Below, one piece after another: positions 63,253 to 64,000 of a DNA stretch of 64,000 nt. The stretch comes from Trileptium ribeirensis (Eukaryota; Nematoda; Enoplea; Enoplida; Thoracostomopsidae). The stretch spans positions 1 through 64,000 of the forward strand of contig JASANE010007249.1 in the NCBI GenBank assembly GCA_030248225.1, written 5' to 3'. The notes under the pieces are model-generated. The model worked only from the letters and a program-made list of their open reading frames with translations. It had not been told where the DNA came from and did no database searches. How positions within the stretch are numbered: position 1 is the first letter of the stretch; each line of letters begins with the position of its first letter. A program made the position numbers and the translations under genes.

Positions 63253-63753
63253 ATGGCTCTTTCGAAACAACGGCGGGATCCCGTGGCCCCGTTCTTTACT
63301 AAGGCCAGCTGTTTTTTAAACCACTACCCAGCCACCGTCATTATAGACGGAATTAGATATAATTCATCCGAGCAATATTACCTGTTGAAAAAGGCCGAAT
63401 ATTTTGCCTTCAAACTTCTTGCCAAAACAGTCATGGAATGTACCGATCCGGGGGAAATGAAACGTCTTACTAAGCATGTCTAACAGATTATGGCAAAATC
63501 TGAGCTGGGTCGTTTGTTGCTTAGTTTGTGGGATCAGCAAAAAGTCGCGATTATGGAGTTAGCGGTTTCCAAAAAATTCGAACAAAATGATCGTTTGAAA
63601 ACGTTACTTTTAAAGACAGCTCCAAAATTGCTAGCCGAAGCGAACCCCTCGGATAATTTCTGGGGTATCGGCATTTGCAAGTCAAACCCGTTCGTTCAAA
63701 ATCCCAACAAATGGCTCGGGAGAAATGAGACGGAAAAAATACTAATGGGATGA
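63253..63753 (+). pseudogene. NADAR-domain protein, interrupted by one stop
   Basis: The frame starts ATG at 63253 and is open to 63753 except for TAA at 63481. About 166 residues, the usual size for a NADAR (YbiA/DUF1768) domain. Visible family features are FFTKASCFLNHYPATVIIDG, then YNSSEQYYLLKKAEYF (compare F.S.EQ..M..KA..F), ELGRLLLSLWDQQKVAIMEL, KKFEQNDRLKTLLLKT and the C-terminal EANPSDNFWGIGI...NPNKWLGRN (compare EAS..D..WG.G ... W.G.N). NADAR enzymes act as N-glycosidases on ADP-ribosylated guanine bases or on riboflavin intermediates. It follows the helicase by 230 bases on the same strand. The stop may be a nonsense mutation, so this copy is probably dead. Confidence 0.82.
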
Positions 63754-64000
63754 GTTAGCTAATCCATTACGACAATCCGTAGAGTACGAAGTAGGGATGT
63801 GCCACCATTGCCATCTTCATCAGGTACGTGTAGTTGAGACTTGTGTTGTTTTGTATAGAAGCGCCGCCCATTGCGGTGTCCTCTCGTTGCAGAAATCGTA
63901 ATGGCTCTTTGGAGCCACCTTCTTATTTCAAACAAGTTTTTTTGCTATTTATACGAGGATTATGTATAATTTTCGATGAGCTGTGACTATACTGTATCGG
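63754..64000. other. 3' flank of the NADAR pseudogene
   Basis: No gene recognised up to the end of the window. Confidence 0.5.

Overview
The window reads as nuclear DNA of a nematode. The evidence is a cuticle-collagen gene (25.1-26.2 kb) ending in the Cys-x-x-Cys plus LAPGY tail of that family, an intron-split Amt-type ammonium transporter (42.9-47.4 kb), TTTCAG-like 3' splice sites, and degenerate TTAGGC-like tracts. Gene density is low, introns are long (518, 826 and 2642 bases) and much of the DNA is repeat. The lineage within nematodes cannot be fixed from the sequence.

Layout. 1-20 kb is AT-rich and gene-poor. It holds a tyrosine-recombinase-like fragment (about 4.0-4.3 kb, minus), two LINE remnants head to head (5.4-5.7 kb minus; 6.2-8.0 kb plus, CR1-like), a 14 x 73-bp tandem array (9.0-10.0 kb), a 2 x 117-bp repeat and a hAT-type MITE with an 8-bp target duplication (18.08-18.62 kb). 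20.1-24.0 kb is an 87/88-bp satellite with nested higher-order periods, lying directly upstream of the collagen gene. 26.5-42.9 kb is mostly empty, with scattered tRNA-derived copies and two splice-flanked exons of unrecognised genes (33.3 and 35.0 kb). Three exons of the ammonium transporter follow. Its remaining exons are not seen; after the third exon the window turns into a retroelement complex.

47.8-59 kb is that complex. A minus-strand Ty3/gypsy element has intact RT-RNase H and integrase frames and a third frame resembling an SGNH hydrolase without its catalytic serine. Its gag and protease are missing, and it abuts a decayed plus-strand gypsy integrase tail. A 5-kb GC-richer block without intact genes lies on its 3' side. 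It contains a possible LTR-type promoter, repeated hairpins and a tRNA acceptor/T-arm-like minihelix.

59.6-63.75 kb carries a decayed plus-strand pair: a zinc-finger/Upf1-like SF1 helicase gene of about 3.4 kb, broken by frameshifts and four in-frame stops, then a NADAR-domain gene broken by one in-frame stop. This helicase/NADAR pair and the SGNH-like third frame are the two most unusual systems here.
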